Below are positions 34,602 to 44,649 of a DNA stretch of 64,000 nucleotides, piece after piece. Under the pieces are notes generated by a model. The model saw nothing but the letters and a program-made list of their open reading frames with translations. It had not been told where the DNA came from and did not search any database. A program made the position numbers and the translations under genes. The stretch lies in the NCBI GenBank assembly GCA_022497145.1, contig MU385918.1:1-64000 (forward strand), read 5' to 3'. Positions within the stretch are counted from its first letter, which is position 1; each line of letters begins with the position of its first letter. The DNA comes from Rostrohypoxylon terebratum (taxonomy: Eukaryota; Ascomycota; Sordariomycetes; Xylariales; Hypoxylaceae).

Positions 34602-34696
34602 TGTAGGGTGTATTACGTAATAATGTGCTTAAGAGGGTTTTAGATTCAAAGTTAAAATCTTAGGAAAAACAACATCTTTATTCCCACAATCCTACA
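34602..34696 (+). repeat. 3' LTR of the TRIM-like element
   Basis: 95-bp direct repeat of 33801-33906 with the same TG...CA ends, followed by the AGCT target duplication. Confidence 0.85.
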
Positions 34697-34944
34697 AGCT
34701 ACACCAACAGGAGTTAATTGAGGATCAAATACGCTCGTGCTGTCTAATGCTTAGCAGCTGGCCTAGAGAAGATAACACTGATGGTGAGAAGGAACGGGAG
34801 GCGAGATATCTCAGTCGAAAAAGGCGAGTTCGTCATCGAAGAAACCACCCGGTCGACATCCCAAGTCGGAGAAATAGCTTCTGAAAGCAGAGATAGGGGT
34901 ATTGTACGTTTATTTCAAATGTTGGGCCTACTTATGGCTAGCGC

Positions 34945-36859
34945 CTAATCTACTTTGCCCTTGGCCCCCTTTAACTTTCCTGCCAGCTTGCCTATGCCCG
35001 CTAGGAGCTTGCCCTTTAGGCCACTGACACCAGCCTCCGTCTCATCAGCCCCGACGAATCGCCGTATCAAGATATTGTACAATCCTCCGAATGCGAGAGC
35101 AATAGCCGTGCTTGTGAAGATGATAACATTGTACGGCATGCTGAAGTCCGGCGTTGGTAGACTGAGGAGGAGTGTTGTGGTGCGTAAGTTAGATGTCTTT
35201 TGTCTTGCCAGTGGCGCGTCGGGAGACTGGGAGGGTAAAATAGTAACGATAGCTGCCGCAACATCGAAGCCGCGGTTTGCGTCTGGCGGGTATTCTGTGT
35301 ACCGCAAAATAGACCTCTCGAAATCATAAGTAAGAAAAACTGTACTAGCTGGCGGAATACGCATCCGCAGCTCCAATTGCGAGCCCCGAACACGGTCTAG
35401 GGCTGGCCGGTAATAAATCTCTTCGATGATATCTTTGTTAGACCCCGATTGCCCATCAACGTGAGCTCTGAGAGTATGAAGGTATATCCGCATAAACCAA
35501 GGTAAGCTTTCCATGTAGACGAATTCAACCTCGGTATCAGGACTCGGGTTAGTGAGAATTGTTCTTACTCCACCACGTTCGTATCCATAACCCGTGATAC
35601 TGCGCTCCGCATACAAGAGAGGCGTTTCAGGTTCAATAAGTTCGTCCCTATCGGATTTTGCATGTTCGCCTTCTCGTGACATACGAGGAAAGATCATCGA
35701 GAAATTAGAATCCAGGGGAACCTGATAGCATCGTGAGAGTCCATTGGGATTCTTGATCTCGGTTGCGCCAGCGGTGATGTATATATCCCTGCTGTGGGGA
35801 GCTAGAACACACACAGGTGGGATATTAGTGTCGGTCAACGGGCACGCTCCTTTTAATGGCTTGCCAAAGACTTGATCAAGAGCCCAATCTTGGCCCTCGG
35901 CATAATCTGTGGGGAAACATGTGTCGCCCGAGTGGTATGGTTTTGATGAATTACACTTCAGATCATGACTAGCTGGTGGCCGCGGTATTGGGTTACCTAT
36001 TTGATGTTAGGTCCTGGGAACAATGTAAAGGGGGAGAGTTTCTTACCCCTAGGTCGTTTGGATCTTTCAATGTCCAAGACCATATCTATGGTCTGCTCGA
36101 TTTGTAGTACGCATTCTTCGCCCTGTACACATATAGGCCGAATGTCAATTGCCATGCTCTGCCAAGAGGCGTCGAAGAGCTTATGGCCGTCAAGCAGAGT
36201 CGAGATTCCGGTTTTTCCTTTACACGGCAACAATTTTAAAAACGGAGTCAAGTTCTCTGTGCATACTACTTCTCTCGGTAGTACGCCATGTAGCAATTGC
36301 ATATTCGCAAGGGTAGAATTTGGGTGGTCTCCTTCTGGTTGGAAGGACATAGCGGGCCGGGTCGTCCTCGTCTCGTCGATGAAGTTCAAGGACGCGCAGA
36401 AGAGTCCTGATAACGCGTTTGTCAGGCTTCGCCATTTGCGATCGGCCCTACCAATGAACACCGTTAGTATGTTATTGCGAGAACCGACTTTGGGGCAGCA
36501 TACTCTTCATCAGTCTCCGCTTCTAGCCACGCCCATAGCTCAACACCTGTTCCCCCCTCCTTCGTTCCGTCCCACGGTCTGGCTCCCCAGCTTTCGGCAT
36601 CCCATCGTCCCAAGCTAAACCTCAAATGCAATTCTTTCGTTCCGACATGTTGCAATACTTGTCCTAGGGACCTCGGAAAGTATCGAAAGTTATGCGCTTC
36701 GAATTGCGGCAGGCTGGTGTTGGATCTGAAATTGAAACTAGCGAGAAGGGCGGATTGAGGCAACGGTTTAAGAGTTAACTGTTCGTAATAGTCGGAGGCT
36801 ACAACAACGTTCCAAAACAGAATCGAAAGGGGTATCAAATAAGAAAAGAAATTACGCAT
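34945..36859 (-). CDS. GPI16: GPI transamidase subunit PIG-T / Gpi16
   Basis: Three exons (36859-36489, 36447-36047, 35996-34945) join in frame to 607 residues. The protein is a subunit of the ER GPI-transamidase complex, which attaches GPI anchors to secretory proteins. It is disulfide-linked to the catalytic Gpi8/PIG-K. Features: N-terminal signal peptide (1-21), YYEQLTLKPLPQSALLASFNF, FPRSLGQVLQHVGTKELHL, ALSGLFCASLNFID, RPRGNPIPRPPASHDLKC after the second splice, and a C-terminal transmembrane helix (VIIFTSTAIALAFGGLYNIL) with a Lys-rich cytosolic tail. Intron 2 was placed using donor GTAAGA and acceptor AATAG with branch CCTAAC, which removes an apparent stop. Intron 1 uses a less usual donor, GTCGGT, and has a perfect TACTAAC branch. 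Confidence 0.92.
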
Positions 36860-37400
36860 CTTGGCCGTCGATGGTCCATCAGGACGACCGTTTCTATTTT
36901 CTGGGTGATGACTTATTAAAAAGTTGAAGATGTAAAATGTAAGAAAAGAGAAGCGTTTGTGAGACGTCGATTATTGGATACGAGGTCCTGTACCTAGTAG
37001 TGTCAGATTCCAGCTACGTGGAACCTGGCAACTGCCAACAACTTCAGGCGAAGCTTTAGCGGCAGAAGGGTCCCAACTTTTACGCTTCTCACCCCTGAAA
37101 CTCCCCGGGGTCCCCTGCAGAGCCCTCCAACCAATGCAGTTGCGACGCTAGAGAGACCTGGAAGGAGCCTAATTGGTCCCCGCAAATTTCTACTTTTTGG
37201 TTCTAACTTCTAATCAATTGAGCTTATTAATTGATTCAGCCTTGTTAACCAACTGCAACTTCAACTTTTTAACTTTCATCATCAAAAAACGCACACCTTC
37301 GACGAACCTGCTATAAACTGGCAAGATTGTTACAATACCGTTGAAAAATAGGAATAAATCGAATTCATAAAGATCAATACTATTTGTCGAGTAATAAAGA
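36860..37400. other. divergent promoter region (GPI16/LUC7)
   Basis: No gene seen between the two divergent housekeeping genes. Confidence 0.6.
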
Positions 37401-38302
37401 ATGGCGGCGGAACAGAGAAAGCTGCTAGGTAAAGCTTTCAGCCTCCCCAATTCTCCCATCGTAGAACCATACCGCTAACATGCATCCTTCCAGAGCAGCT
37501 TATGGGCGGCCCCCAAACCTCACGCGCATCGCAAGTCTCCCTGACGGACCCCAAGGTGTGCCGCTCCTACATCGTCGGCACCTGCCCGCACGACCTGTTC
37601 ACGAACACGAAGCAAGATCTCGGTCCGTGTCCCAAGATCCACGCGGAGCCGCTGAAGACCGAGTACGAGTCGCTGCCGGAGCCGGCGCGGCAGAAGTACG
37701 GCTTCGACATCGACTACGCGCGGGACCTGCAGAAGTACATCGAGGAGTGCAACCGGCGGATCGACGCGGCGCAGCGGCGGCTCGAGAAGACGCCCGACGA
37801 GATCCGGCAGACGAACGTGCTGCTGAAGGCGATCTCGGACCTGAGCAGCACGATCAACTGCGGGCTGCAGGAGGTGCAGGTGCTGGGGGACCTGGGCGAG
37901 GTGAGCCGCGCGTACGAGGAGTTCTTCAAGGTGCGCCAGGCCGCCCAGGCCAAGATGGAGCGCGAGCGCGAGCTCAAGACCCTGGCTGATACGAGCGGGC
38001 CGTCCGGACACCAGAAGCTCCAGGTGTGCGATGTGTGCGGGGCATACCTCTCTCGTCTCGACAACGATCGCCGGCTCGCTGATCACTTCTACGGAAAGAT
38101 GCACCTTGGCTACGCGCAGATGCGCAAGACTTACGATGCCCTGCCCAAGGATCTAAGAGGCAGACCGCGTCCCGCAATGCAGGACGACGGCCCTATGAGG
38201 GATGAGGGTGGCTACGGAGATGGCTGGAAGGGAGGTCCCAGAGGACCCCGACGCGGTGGTTACGGTGGCAGAAGTGGACGTGGATTCCGCGGCGGGTGGT
38301 AA
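37401..38302 (+). CDS. LUC7: LUC7-family U1 snRNP-associated protein
   Basis: A 28-nt first exon (37401-37428, MAAEQRKLL) is spliced to 37494-38302, giving 278 residues. The donor is GTAAAG and the acceptor CTTCCAG, with a GCTAAC branch. LUC7 proteins belong to the U1 snRNP and help choose 5' splice sites. The CCCH zinc finger is visible at CRSYIVGTCPHDLF with a following GPCPKIH. After a helical linker of ~100 residues comes the C2H2-type finger CDVCGAYLSRLDNDRR with HFYGKMH. The C-terminus is Gly/Arg-rich (RGG-like), normal for the family. Exon 2 is strongly GC-rich in its first 450 nt. Complete and of normal length. Confidence 0.93.
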
Positions 38303-38674
38303 CCTGGATATCATCATACCAATGCATACAACGGAGTTTCTGGCGTTTAGGTCTCAGTGGTCAAAAGTAGCAGACATGATATCACCCTGGACAGGCGGAC
38401 ATGAAATACGTCTCCCTAGTCTTCAATTTTCGATTAATACATAAGTGTGCTTATATTTGATTTAACTTGGTTTTATTTGATCTCATTGCAATGCTCTCTT
38501 TTGGTATCTCTAATGCTCGTGATGCCTTAGCGGGCGTGTGCGTCGCCTAAGCTCTGTGAAAGTAATGGTGGTGGTAATGCGTTCCGTTTGTGTGTGCGAT
38601 TGATCCCCGATACCTTACAGTAAACTACAAATTCCCGTGCCGAAACCCAGAAGGCCCTCCGTTACTACGCGAGC
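38303..38674. other. intergenic, convergent 3' ends
   Basis: 3' UTRs only. Nothing recognised. Confidence 0.6.
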
Positions 38675-39946
38675 CTATGCCTTTTCATCAAGTGCCGCCA
38701 TCTCGTCGTCCCACTTGCCGATAGGCGGCGAGTTCAAGCTCGGCGAAAGGGCGGACGTATCCGGGGCCTTGGTTGTAGTGTCTAGCTTCTTAGGCGTGGG
38801 TAGAGCCGGAAAGTCTTCGACGGTGGGAGGGGCCTGAGCCGGAGCCTGTTTCTGTTGCTGAGGCGCAGTACCGTTCTGCGCAGTGAACTGCCGACCCTCG
38901 TTGTTGAATCCTCCTCTACCTCCTCTCCCACCACCACCTCTGGAACCTCCTCGTCCGCGACCACCACGTCCCCGTCCTCTAAAATCATCGAAGCCAAACT
39001 CTCTCGGCCCCGTCTCGCCCTCCCGTTCCGCAAATCGGCTCGCAGCCATACCCATATTCTTCGAGCCACGCACCCCGCCATTGGCACCGCGGAATCCAGC
39101 GCGGCGTTCTCGCTCCTCCTCGAAAGCCTTTCCCTCGTCCCAGCTTCCACCCTCCTTAGCGCCCATAGCCTTGAGCTTGCGCTCGCGGTTCGCCGCGCGC
39201 TCCTCGTCCATGCGGCGACGCTCCTCGGCCCCGCGACGGCGGCGCTCGGCGTCTTCTGCGCGCCGCTTGCGCGCCTCCTCCATCCCCTTCTCGTACGCCG
39301 CCGCATGCGACCGGCTGTCCCGCTCCGCCTGCTCGAACCGCCGCGTCTTCTCCGCGTTTAGGAGCCGCATCTGCTCCATCTTCGCGGCCAGCTCCGAGTC
39401 TGTGAGCTTCGTGCGCGGGTTCGCGCCGGAGGCGAGACGGTCTGCGAGTGCTGTGTTTTGACCGGGCTTGGCGGGAGAGGTTGGGCGTTTCTTGGCGCTG
39501 GAGTGGTGGTTGGTGCTGGTGTTTGAGGTTGAGTTCGGCGTGTTGGGGTCGCCGCCGCCGCCGCTGCTGCTGGTCTTGGGGCGGGTGTCCTGTGGGGACT
39601 CGGGAGGAGTAGCTACTCCAGCTGCGGCTGCGGGTGCTGGCTTAGGCGAGTGCTTGCGCGAGTGTTGATGGTGATGTTGGTGTTGGTGCGACGACGACGG
39701 GGGAGTCGAAGCTGGCTGTGCGCCTGCATGTCGCGATTGATCTAAGGAGCGAGGCGCATGTTGCGTGGGAGTAGACTGAACTGCTGCAACAGTTTGCTCG
39801 GTATTCACAGATTGAGCCTCATTATGGACTACAGGCTGTGCTGCTTTGTCGCTTACTGTTGGCGGGGCTTCTTGTTGGGCCTCGACGGGCTCGAAGTCAT
39901 CCGCAAACAAGTCGTCATCGGTTCGGCCGTTAAATTGATCGTCCAT
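38675..39946 (-). CDS. RGG-box, coiled-coil RNA-binding-like protein
   Basis: Single exon, 423 residues. Residues 1-175 are disordered and Gln/His/Pro/Ser-rich, with a QHQHHHQH run. Residues ~178-275 form a highly charged helix starting LTDSELAAKMEQMRLLNAEK and continuing through repeated ERRRR units. An RGG region follows (RGRGRGGRGRGGSRGG), then a short VEDFPALPTPK motif of the kind found in translation-linked fungal proteins, and an acidic C-terminus. This composition fits an mRNP or ribosome-associated protein. I cannot name an ortholog. No catalytic domain is seen. Confidence 0.7.
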   Translation of the reverse strand: MDDQFNGRTDDDLFADDFEPVEAQQEAPPTVSDKAAQPVVHNEAQSVNTEQTVAAVQSTPTQHAPRSLDQSRHAGAQPASTPPSSSHQHQHHHQHSRKHSPKPAPAAAAGVATPPESPQDTRPKTSSSGGGGDPNTPNSTSNTSTNHHSSAKKRPTSPAKPGQNTALADRLASGANPRTKLTDSELAAKMEQMRLLNAEKTRRFEQAERDSRSHAAAYEKGMEEARKRRAEDAERRRRGAEERRRMDEERAANRERKLKAMGAKEGGSWDEGKAFEEERERRAGFRGANGGVRGSKNMGMAASRFAEREGETGPREFGFDDFRGRGRGGRGRGGSRGGGGRGGRGGFNNEGRQFTAQNGTAPQQQKQAPAQAPPTVEDFPALPTPKKLDTTTKAPDTSALSPSLNSPPIGKWDDEMAALDEKA

Positions 39947-40647
39947 AATGGGCTAGGTAAAGTTGTGGATATTGCGTGATAAGGGTACCAACAAACAATA
40001 CTGACTGGGTACCTATTCTTTGATGAGAAAGAAAGGCTTGTCTATACCAAGTCAGATTGCTATTGATCGAAGATTGTATGTTTGTTAAGGTGCTTGTTAA
40101 GGTGCTCGTTAACGACACGTCAAATCAGAGGAATTCAGATTTATCGAAGGGCAAAATGTCTAAAGCCCCGCCATTTAAGGTGCAGGATAGACTGGATAGA
40201 CTAGGTAAAGCGTTTGCTTGAATTGAACAGGCGGGGGATTAGATAGACACCCGGGTGTGAGGGGAAATGAAGTGAACCAATCACGGATAAACCCCAGATT
40301 CAATAGGTACCTAGGTACATGAGAAGTTTCGAGCGGATATCTATCATCCTTGGAAGTAGCGACAGCATATAGTCCGACATAGACTTTTGATCATCAATCT
40401 TAATTAAGAAAGACCTAAACATATACTCATCCGTCCTACAAGTTTACATAGCATTAATGGCAAGTCACACCATTCTTAAGATGAATTTCCCTAAACGCCT
40501 GTTCATTCCGAGAATCCGAGGACCTTTCTGTGTGTGTGTGCATAGTACATATGGTGGTATTAGGGCCACCAAATCCCTAGTCCTCAGTCCTCATTCCCGA
40601 ATCCCAAACTCCAAAGCACAAAAACTCCTCAACCTAAACCATGCCAC
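39947..40647. other. intergenic, no gene seen
   Basis: Holds the promoter of the RGG gene and the 3' end of the CYTH gene. A near-duplicate GTTAAGGTGCTTGTTAAGG lies at 40083-40101. Confidence 0.55.
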
Positions 40648-41514
40648 CTAGTTGCGCGACTTGCGCTCAGCCTTCCAAGTTTCGTAGGCAGAGAGCTTGC
40701 CAATTGGCTTGGGATCCGTAGAGAACAGGTCTGGGTGAGCCAGCATAAACTCCTCCAATTCCTTCATCAGCTTCCCCCCAACCTCCTTCCTGAGGGCAGC
40801 ATGCTCCTCCTCATTCTTGTCCTCGGTCACAAGCTCTTGGAAGAACTCGACTTCGCCGACGATGTGGCTGAATCCGGCGCGGTCGGTTCCATCTTCACCA
40901 GTCCCGCCCTGGGCTTCGACGACGTCATCTATGACCACAGTCATCTTTGACTTGGGTGCCTTTCCGTCCGCTAGATGGGTGATCTCCCACTCTGAGCGGC
41001 GTGTGTTGAGGTCCGACACCACCTTCAAGTCCTCGAGCTTGGCCTTCTCGCCTTTGATGCGCTGGACCTCGCGCGTAACGTTCGCGCGGCCGTCATACTC
41101 GATGAACTGGGAGTTGCTGTAATGACCCCCAATGCGGACCTTGGCGTTCCACTCAGAATCCGCTCGGTCGCCGGCGCCGTTGTTGTGCTGGGTTGGGTTG
41201 AGCGACGAGAGGGGTCTGACGGAGCGCTGACGAACATAGACTCCCATCTTATCTAGATGGCCATCCTCCGTGTCGTAATAGGTGTCGCGAATGAGTTGCC
41301 CGGGGTGGTCACGGACGACAAATGGGGCCTTCTGTAGCTGGCCGATGTTGTGGGTGAAGAGCGAGGTGAACTTGGGTCCTCGGTTGAACTTGCGTTCGAC
41401 CTCGACGTTGGAAGCGATGCGCTTAAGCGCGGCAGTGGTAGCTTTGAATGCCATCTGGGGCTCTTGAGTCTGGGGATCTTGCGCTTCTTGGTTGACTACA
41501 GTATCTTGATCCAT
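40648..41514 (-). CDS. CYTH-domain protein (thiamine-triphosphatase-like)
   Basis: Single exon, 288 residues. CYTH enzymes hydrolyse triphosphorylated substrates (thiamine triphosphate, inorganic triphosphate) inside an eight-stranded tunnel with Mg2+. Signature residues are in order: NVEVERKF (the ExExR/K metal motif), LIRDTYYDTED, VYVRQRS, SEWNAKVRIG, then SEWEITH and VGEVEFF carrying the second acidic set. The start is set at the ATG at 41514 (MDQDTVVN). The same frame extends to an ATG at 41664, but that lies only ~13 nt downstream of the TATA box at 41677-41684 and would usually precede the transcription start. Probably cytosolic. Confidence 0.82.
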   Translation of the reverse strand: MDQDTVVNQEAQDPQTQEPQMAFKATTAALKRIASNVEVERKFNRGPKFTSLFTHNIGQLQKAPFVVRDHPGQLIRDTYYDTEDGHLDKMGVYVRQRSVRPLSSLNPTQHNNGAGDRADSEWNAKVRIGGHYSNSQFIEYDGRANVTREVQRIKGEKAKLEDLKVVSDLNTRRSEWEITHLADGKAPKSKMTVVIDDVVEAQGGTGEDGTDRAGFSHIVGEVEFFQELVTEDKNEEEHAALRKEVGGKLMKELEEFMLAHPDLFSTDPKPIGKLSAYETWKAERKSRN

Positions 41515-41676
41515 TTGTAAGCAATTGATGAACTGCCTTGGAGATATGATGGTTGGTTGGTAGGATAGATGCGATGAGATGCTTTGGGAATGTGGTGATT
41601 GGTTTGTAGGATGGATCCGATGAATTGAATATGGGATCCGATGAAAATGTGACGAAGAAATCATTGTTACTTACCG

Positions 41677-41684
41677 TTTATATA
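41677..41684 (-). promoter_or_regulatory. TATA box of the CYTH gene
   Basis: TATATAAA on the minus strand, 163 nt upstream of the chosen ATG. Three tandem copies of ACTCGAAAGTT (41684-41715) lie directly upstream of it. Confidence 0.5.
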
Positions 41685-41715
41685 CTCGAAAGTTACTCGA
41701 AAGTTACTCGAAAGT
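41684..41715. repeat. three tandem 11-mers ACTCGAAAGTT
   Basis: Two full copies and one nearly full copy. The position just upstream of the TATA box of the CYTH gene suggests repeated regulatory sites. Confidence 0.7.
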
Positions 41716-42163
41716 CTGGATCAAAAAGTTGCTTAGGATGAGAGACTAGTACCATACAAACAGAACAAACTTGGGACTTTGCGGTGGTTTCCGGATGGTT
41801 GGTAAAGGAAGGATCACTATGCAGTCGAAAGTTTGAGTTGAAATATATCGAATGAGAAAAAGTTGCAAAATGGCTAGTGACTCACTGTACAGTGTGCACA
41901 TGTGGGTTGACGGTAAGGTACGTAGTACATGGATACTGTGGTATCGTTGACAATATTGTCGCATAGGCCGCCTTGACCAACTGTACTGACAGTCATCAAA
42001 ACAGCTGCCTGCCAGTTACAATTCTCCGCCTTCCAATTTTCTATCTTTGATAAGTATGCTGTGACGGGCGCTAACGATACTTTTGATTTCACTGAAATTT
42101 TTTCTAATAACTACAAGCTCACAATATTTACTACTATGATACTGTAAGGCTGCTTAGATGTAT
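41715..42163. other. intergenic between CYTH and viperin genes
   Basis: No gene recognised. Contains the 3' end of the viperin transcript. Confidence 0.55.
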
Positions 42164-43216
42164 TTACCATTGCAACGATTCCTTGTTGACGAGAGATGAT
42201 CCACAGCTACCTCCCGTGCCTCCGTCTCCGATCACATCCTTCGTCCACTCGTACAGTCCTCCGCGCTCATTGAAGGCTTCCTGGTCCCAGCGAACTTCGC
42301 TCAGCGCTTTCTGCACCCCAACCTCTAGTATCGATCGAGACTGCTTCTCAACACCGGCGCCTTTGTCCAAGAAGCAGAGAAATTCATCCAGGATGAGGTA
42401 GCTTGAGGCCATGAGCGAATTCGGCTCAGCTATGAAACAGTTGAGGTGCTTGTGCTTGTCACAGAAGGTCTGAAATTGCTCTTCCGATATGAGAAGCTCC
42501 TTAGCATCTCGCTTTCGTCTGCTGAGGCCGCTGTCCGTCTCATTTGAGTCGTTTTCCCCCTCTACATAGAGGACTTGGAAAACTTTCCATCGGAATGGAT
42601 CCAATTTTTCGACTATGTCTGCCATGTCCTCTTGCCAGTTGTGTGCACAGACTACTGTGTTCAGCTTGAACTTGATACCCAGCTGGCGGCACCAGTCGCG
42701 GACGCGGAACAGTTGTTTGACGTTCTCGCCGGTACCGCGGCCAATGGCGATGTTAGTTTTTTCATCGAAGCTATCGCAGCTCACGCCTAAGACGTCGACC
42801 CATGGACCGTTCTCCTCCATCCACTTCTGGGTAATCTTAGTTCCGTTGCTAATTATGCTGACGCTCTCGAGGCCGAGTTCTTCTTTGCAGAAACGACATA
42901 GCATAGCTAGTTCGCGGGGATAGAGGAATGGCTCGCCGCCGGCGAAGTTAATCTTGCGCATACCGGCTTCTTTAAGGAGGTGAAGCCCCCGCTTCATATC
43001 TTCCTTGGGAGCAACATAAGAGGTCTTCTCGGTATGGAAGCAGAATGCACAGGTCTTGTTACATTTTCGCGTGAAATGATAATTGACGGATATTGGCTTC
43101 GTGGCATTGGAGTTACAGTACTTCGAATACAGAAAGTCAACCGCGATGCTTACCGCACTGATACAAATCGCTGCCGAAAGCAGAATCCAATTTGACCAAA
43201 GGGTAGTCAATTGCAT
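42164..43216 (-). CDS. viperin (RSAD2-like radical SAM ddh-nucleotide synthase)
   Basis: Single exon, 350 residues. Viperins use SAM and a 4Fe-4S cluster to convert CTP (or UTP in some relatives) to the 3'-deoxy-3',4'-didehydro nucleotide, a viral polymerase chain terminator. The cluster motif is CNKTCAFCF (Cys52, Cys56, Cys59). The SAM-binding motif is NFAGGEPF (93-96). Viperin-specific blocks are present: SVNYHFTRKC, SIISNGTK, SCDSFDE, IGRGTGENV, RWKVFQVLYVEGEN and SYLILDEF. The N-terminus (5-30) is a hydrophobic helix, like the membrane-associating helix of animal viperin. The protein ends in Trp (Trp350), the conserved C-terminal residue used by the cytosolic Fe-S assembly machinery. It is divergent from the nucleotide kinase gene at 43815. 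Confidence 0.95.
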   Translation of the reverse strand: MQLTTLWSNWILLSAAICISAVSIAVDFLYSKYCNSNATKPISVNYHFTRKCNKTCAFCFHTEKTSYVAPKEDMKRGLHLLKEAGMRKINFAGGEPFLYPRELAMLCRFCKEELGLESVSIISNGTKITQKWMEENGPWVDVLGVSCDSFDEKTNIAIGRGTGENVKQLFRVRDWCRQLGIKFKLNTVVCAHNWQEDMADIVEKLDPFRWKVFQVLYVEGENDSNETDSGLSRRKRDAKELLISEEQFQTFCDKHKHLNCFIAEPNSLMASSYLILDEFLCFLDKGAGVEKQSRSILEVGVQKALSEVRWDQEAFNERGGLYEWTKDVIGDGGTGGSCGSSLVNKESLQW

Positions 43217-43814
43217 AACTGATATTTGTCAGTCTTATTTCAAGAGGAAGATTAGAGAAAATGATCTGTAAGATATGGAGGGTGAGGAGTATCTTCATAA
43301 GACGAAGATGGCAATTCTGAGACGCCCTTGGATATGGATGTCGAAAGATATACTCTTCCGCCAACATCCCTCAAGTGCGTACAATATCAGCTACTTTATA
43401 GAGATATTAGACACAACTTGAATGATGTAATATGTAAGAACAATCAGCCCATTCATTTGACATCATGGCTTAATTCTCTTTCCAGTGATATTTAATCAAC
43501 CTAGCAACATCAGTGGGATAAAAAGTGACACAAACAAGCTTGAGCAAACCGACCTTCCTTTGCTTGCTACTCAAACTTTTGCCTGATGCGATACTATGAA
43601 AGACATCGTAACCTGTTATCTATCGATTGTCTTATGCAAGTTGAAAACTTACCTAGTTGTAGAGCCATGGCCAATCGTAACAAACCCGAGAAGCTGACTC
43701 CATACCCATGGTACAGCGTGTATATATAATCTCTTACATCTCCCAAGTGATTCTAGCAAGACTTCATCCAACCCCCCTAGTCTAACAACAAGAGATAATA
43801 CCTTAGCATCCAAG
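43217..43814. promoter_or_regulatory. shared divergent promoter of viperin and kinase genes
   Basis: 598 bp with no ORF. A TATATATAAT box (43721-43730) lies 85 nt upstream of the kinase ATG. A minus-strand TATAAAG (43394-43400) lies ~178 nt upstream of the viperin ATG. The head-to-head arrangement suggests co-regulation. Confidence 0.6.
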
Positions 43815-44649
43815 ATGGAGAGTTCTGCTCAGCCACGCAAGTGTGACGTGATCTTCGTCCTCGGACCTCCTGGCTGCGGTAAGAGTACCGTCTGCAAATC
43901 TGCAATAAGTCAATTTGACCGTCACAAATATAGATTCCTTCATATTTCGATGGGGGATTATCTACGCGACCTATCGTTAACAGAAGGGCGTGATAGCACC
44001 GTAGATTTTGATGTTGACACGATCCGAAGCCATATACGCGAGAGTAAACTACTACCCGCCAACATTATTATCCCGTTGCTTGAGCGCCAGATTAACAACC
44101 CTACATCCAACAAGGATGATACCCCCTCAACTTGGCTCATCGATGGTTTCCCGCGCAATATGGAGACTGCGTTGGCATTTGACGAGAAGGTAGTTATTTT
44201 TCGTGACCAGCAATATCGAGTTCCAAGTCATCGAAGTGCTGATAAATCACTATATCTAGTTCGGCGAACCAGCCGCAGTTATCGTTCTTGAATGCGCAGC
44301 TGACACCGCACGGAGTCGGTTCTTGGCCCGTCGTAGAGAAGAGACCGATAACGAAGTCAAGTTTGGGGAGCGACATAGCGAGTACCTCCAGAACATGGAA
44401 GCGCTCTGTAAGCATTACGAAGGCAAAGTCCAGACGGTATGTATGCTCCTATCGTATCTTGTAAGGGGCTTATCCTGTGCTAAGAACTTGCAGTGTTCCA
44501 TGGAGGGATCTCCTGAGGAAAACCTCTCAAGGTTTGTGGACGTCGTGCTGGGGATCCGTACAAACCAGCAGACTTCCCGCGAGGCTCTGCACGGCAAGAA
44601 AGTAACTTGGGAAACTAAGATATCAATGCATACCCGCATACCTAGATAA
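43815..44649 (+). CDS. UMP/CMP-kinase-like nucleoside monophosphate kinase
   Basis: Three exons (43815-44189, 44260-44436, 44494-44649) encode 235 residues. The P-loop GPPGCGKST (17-25) uses GKS instead of the GKGT of most UMP/CMP kinases. The NMP-binding signature DGFPRN is at 110-115, the nucleotide-binding helix region is SMGDYLRDL, and the Arg-rich LID is RSRFLARRREE. The family phosphorylates UMP, CMP or related monophosphates. It is head-to-head with viperin. In animals the kinase CMPK2 lies beside RSAD2, and prokaryotic viperins also have kinase neighbours. It probably supplies or salvages the viperin substrate. Intron 2 (57 nt) has no stop and keeps frame if retained. The C-terminus extends ~30 residues beyond a typical UMP kinase. 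Confidence 0.88.

Larger units (their letters stand above)
33801..34696 (+). mobile_element. TRIM-like miniature LTR retrotransposon carrying an ORF
   Basis: Direct repeats at 33801-33906 (106 bp) and 34602-34696 (95 bp) both begin TGTAGGGTGTATTAC and end CCTACA. They differ by two substitutions, a 10-nt deletion and one T. The outer ends are TG...CA with a TGTAGG/CCTACA inverted terminus. The 4-bp AGCT occurs just outside both ends (33797-33800, 34697-34700) as a target duplication. Two bases inside the 5' LTR begins a TGG-started primer-binding site; a purine-rich GAGGGAG...CCGGG stretch precedes the 3' LTR. The 695-bp interior lacks gag/pol and encodes only the ORF at 34005-34520. Overall length 896 bp plus duplications. 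Confidence 0.85.
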
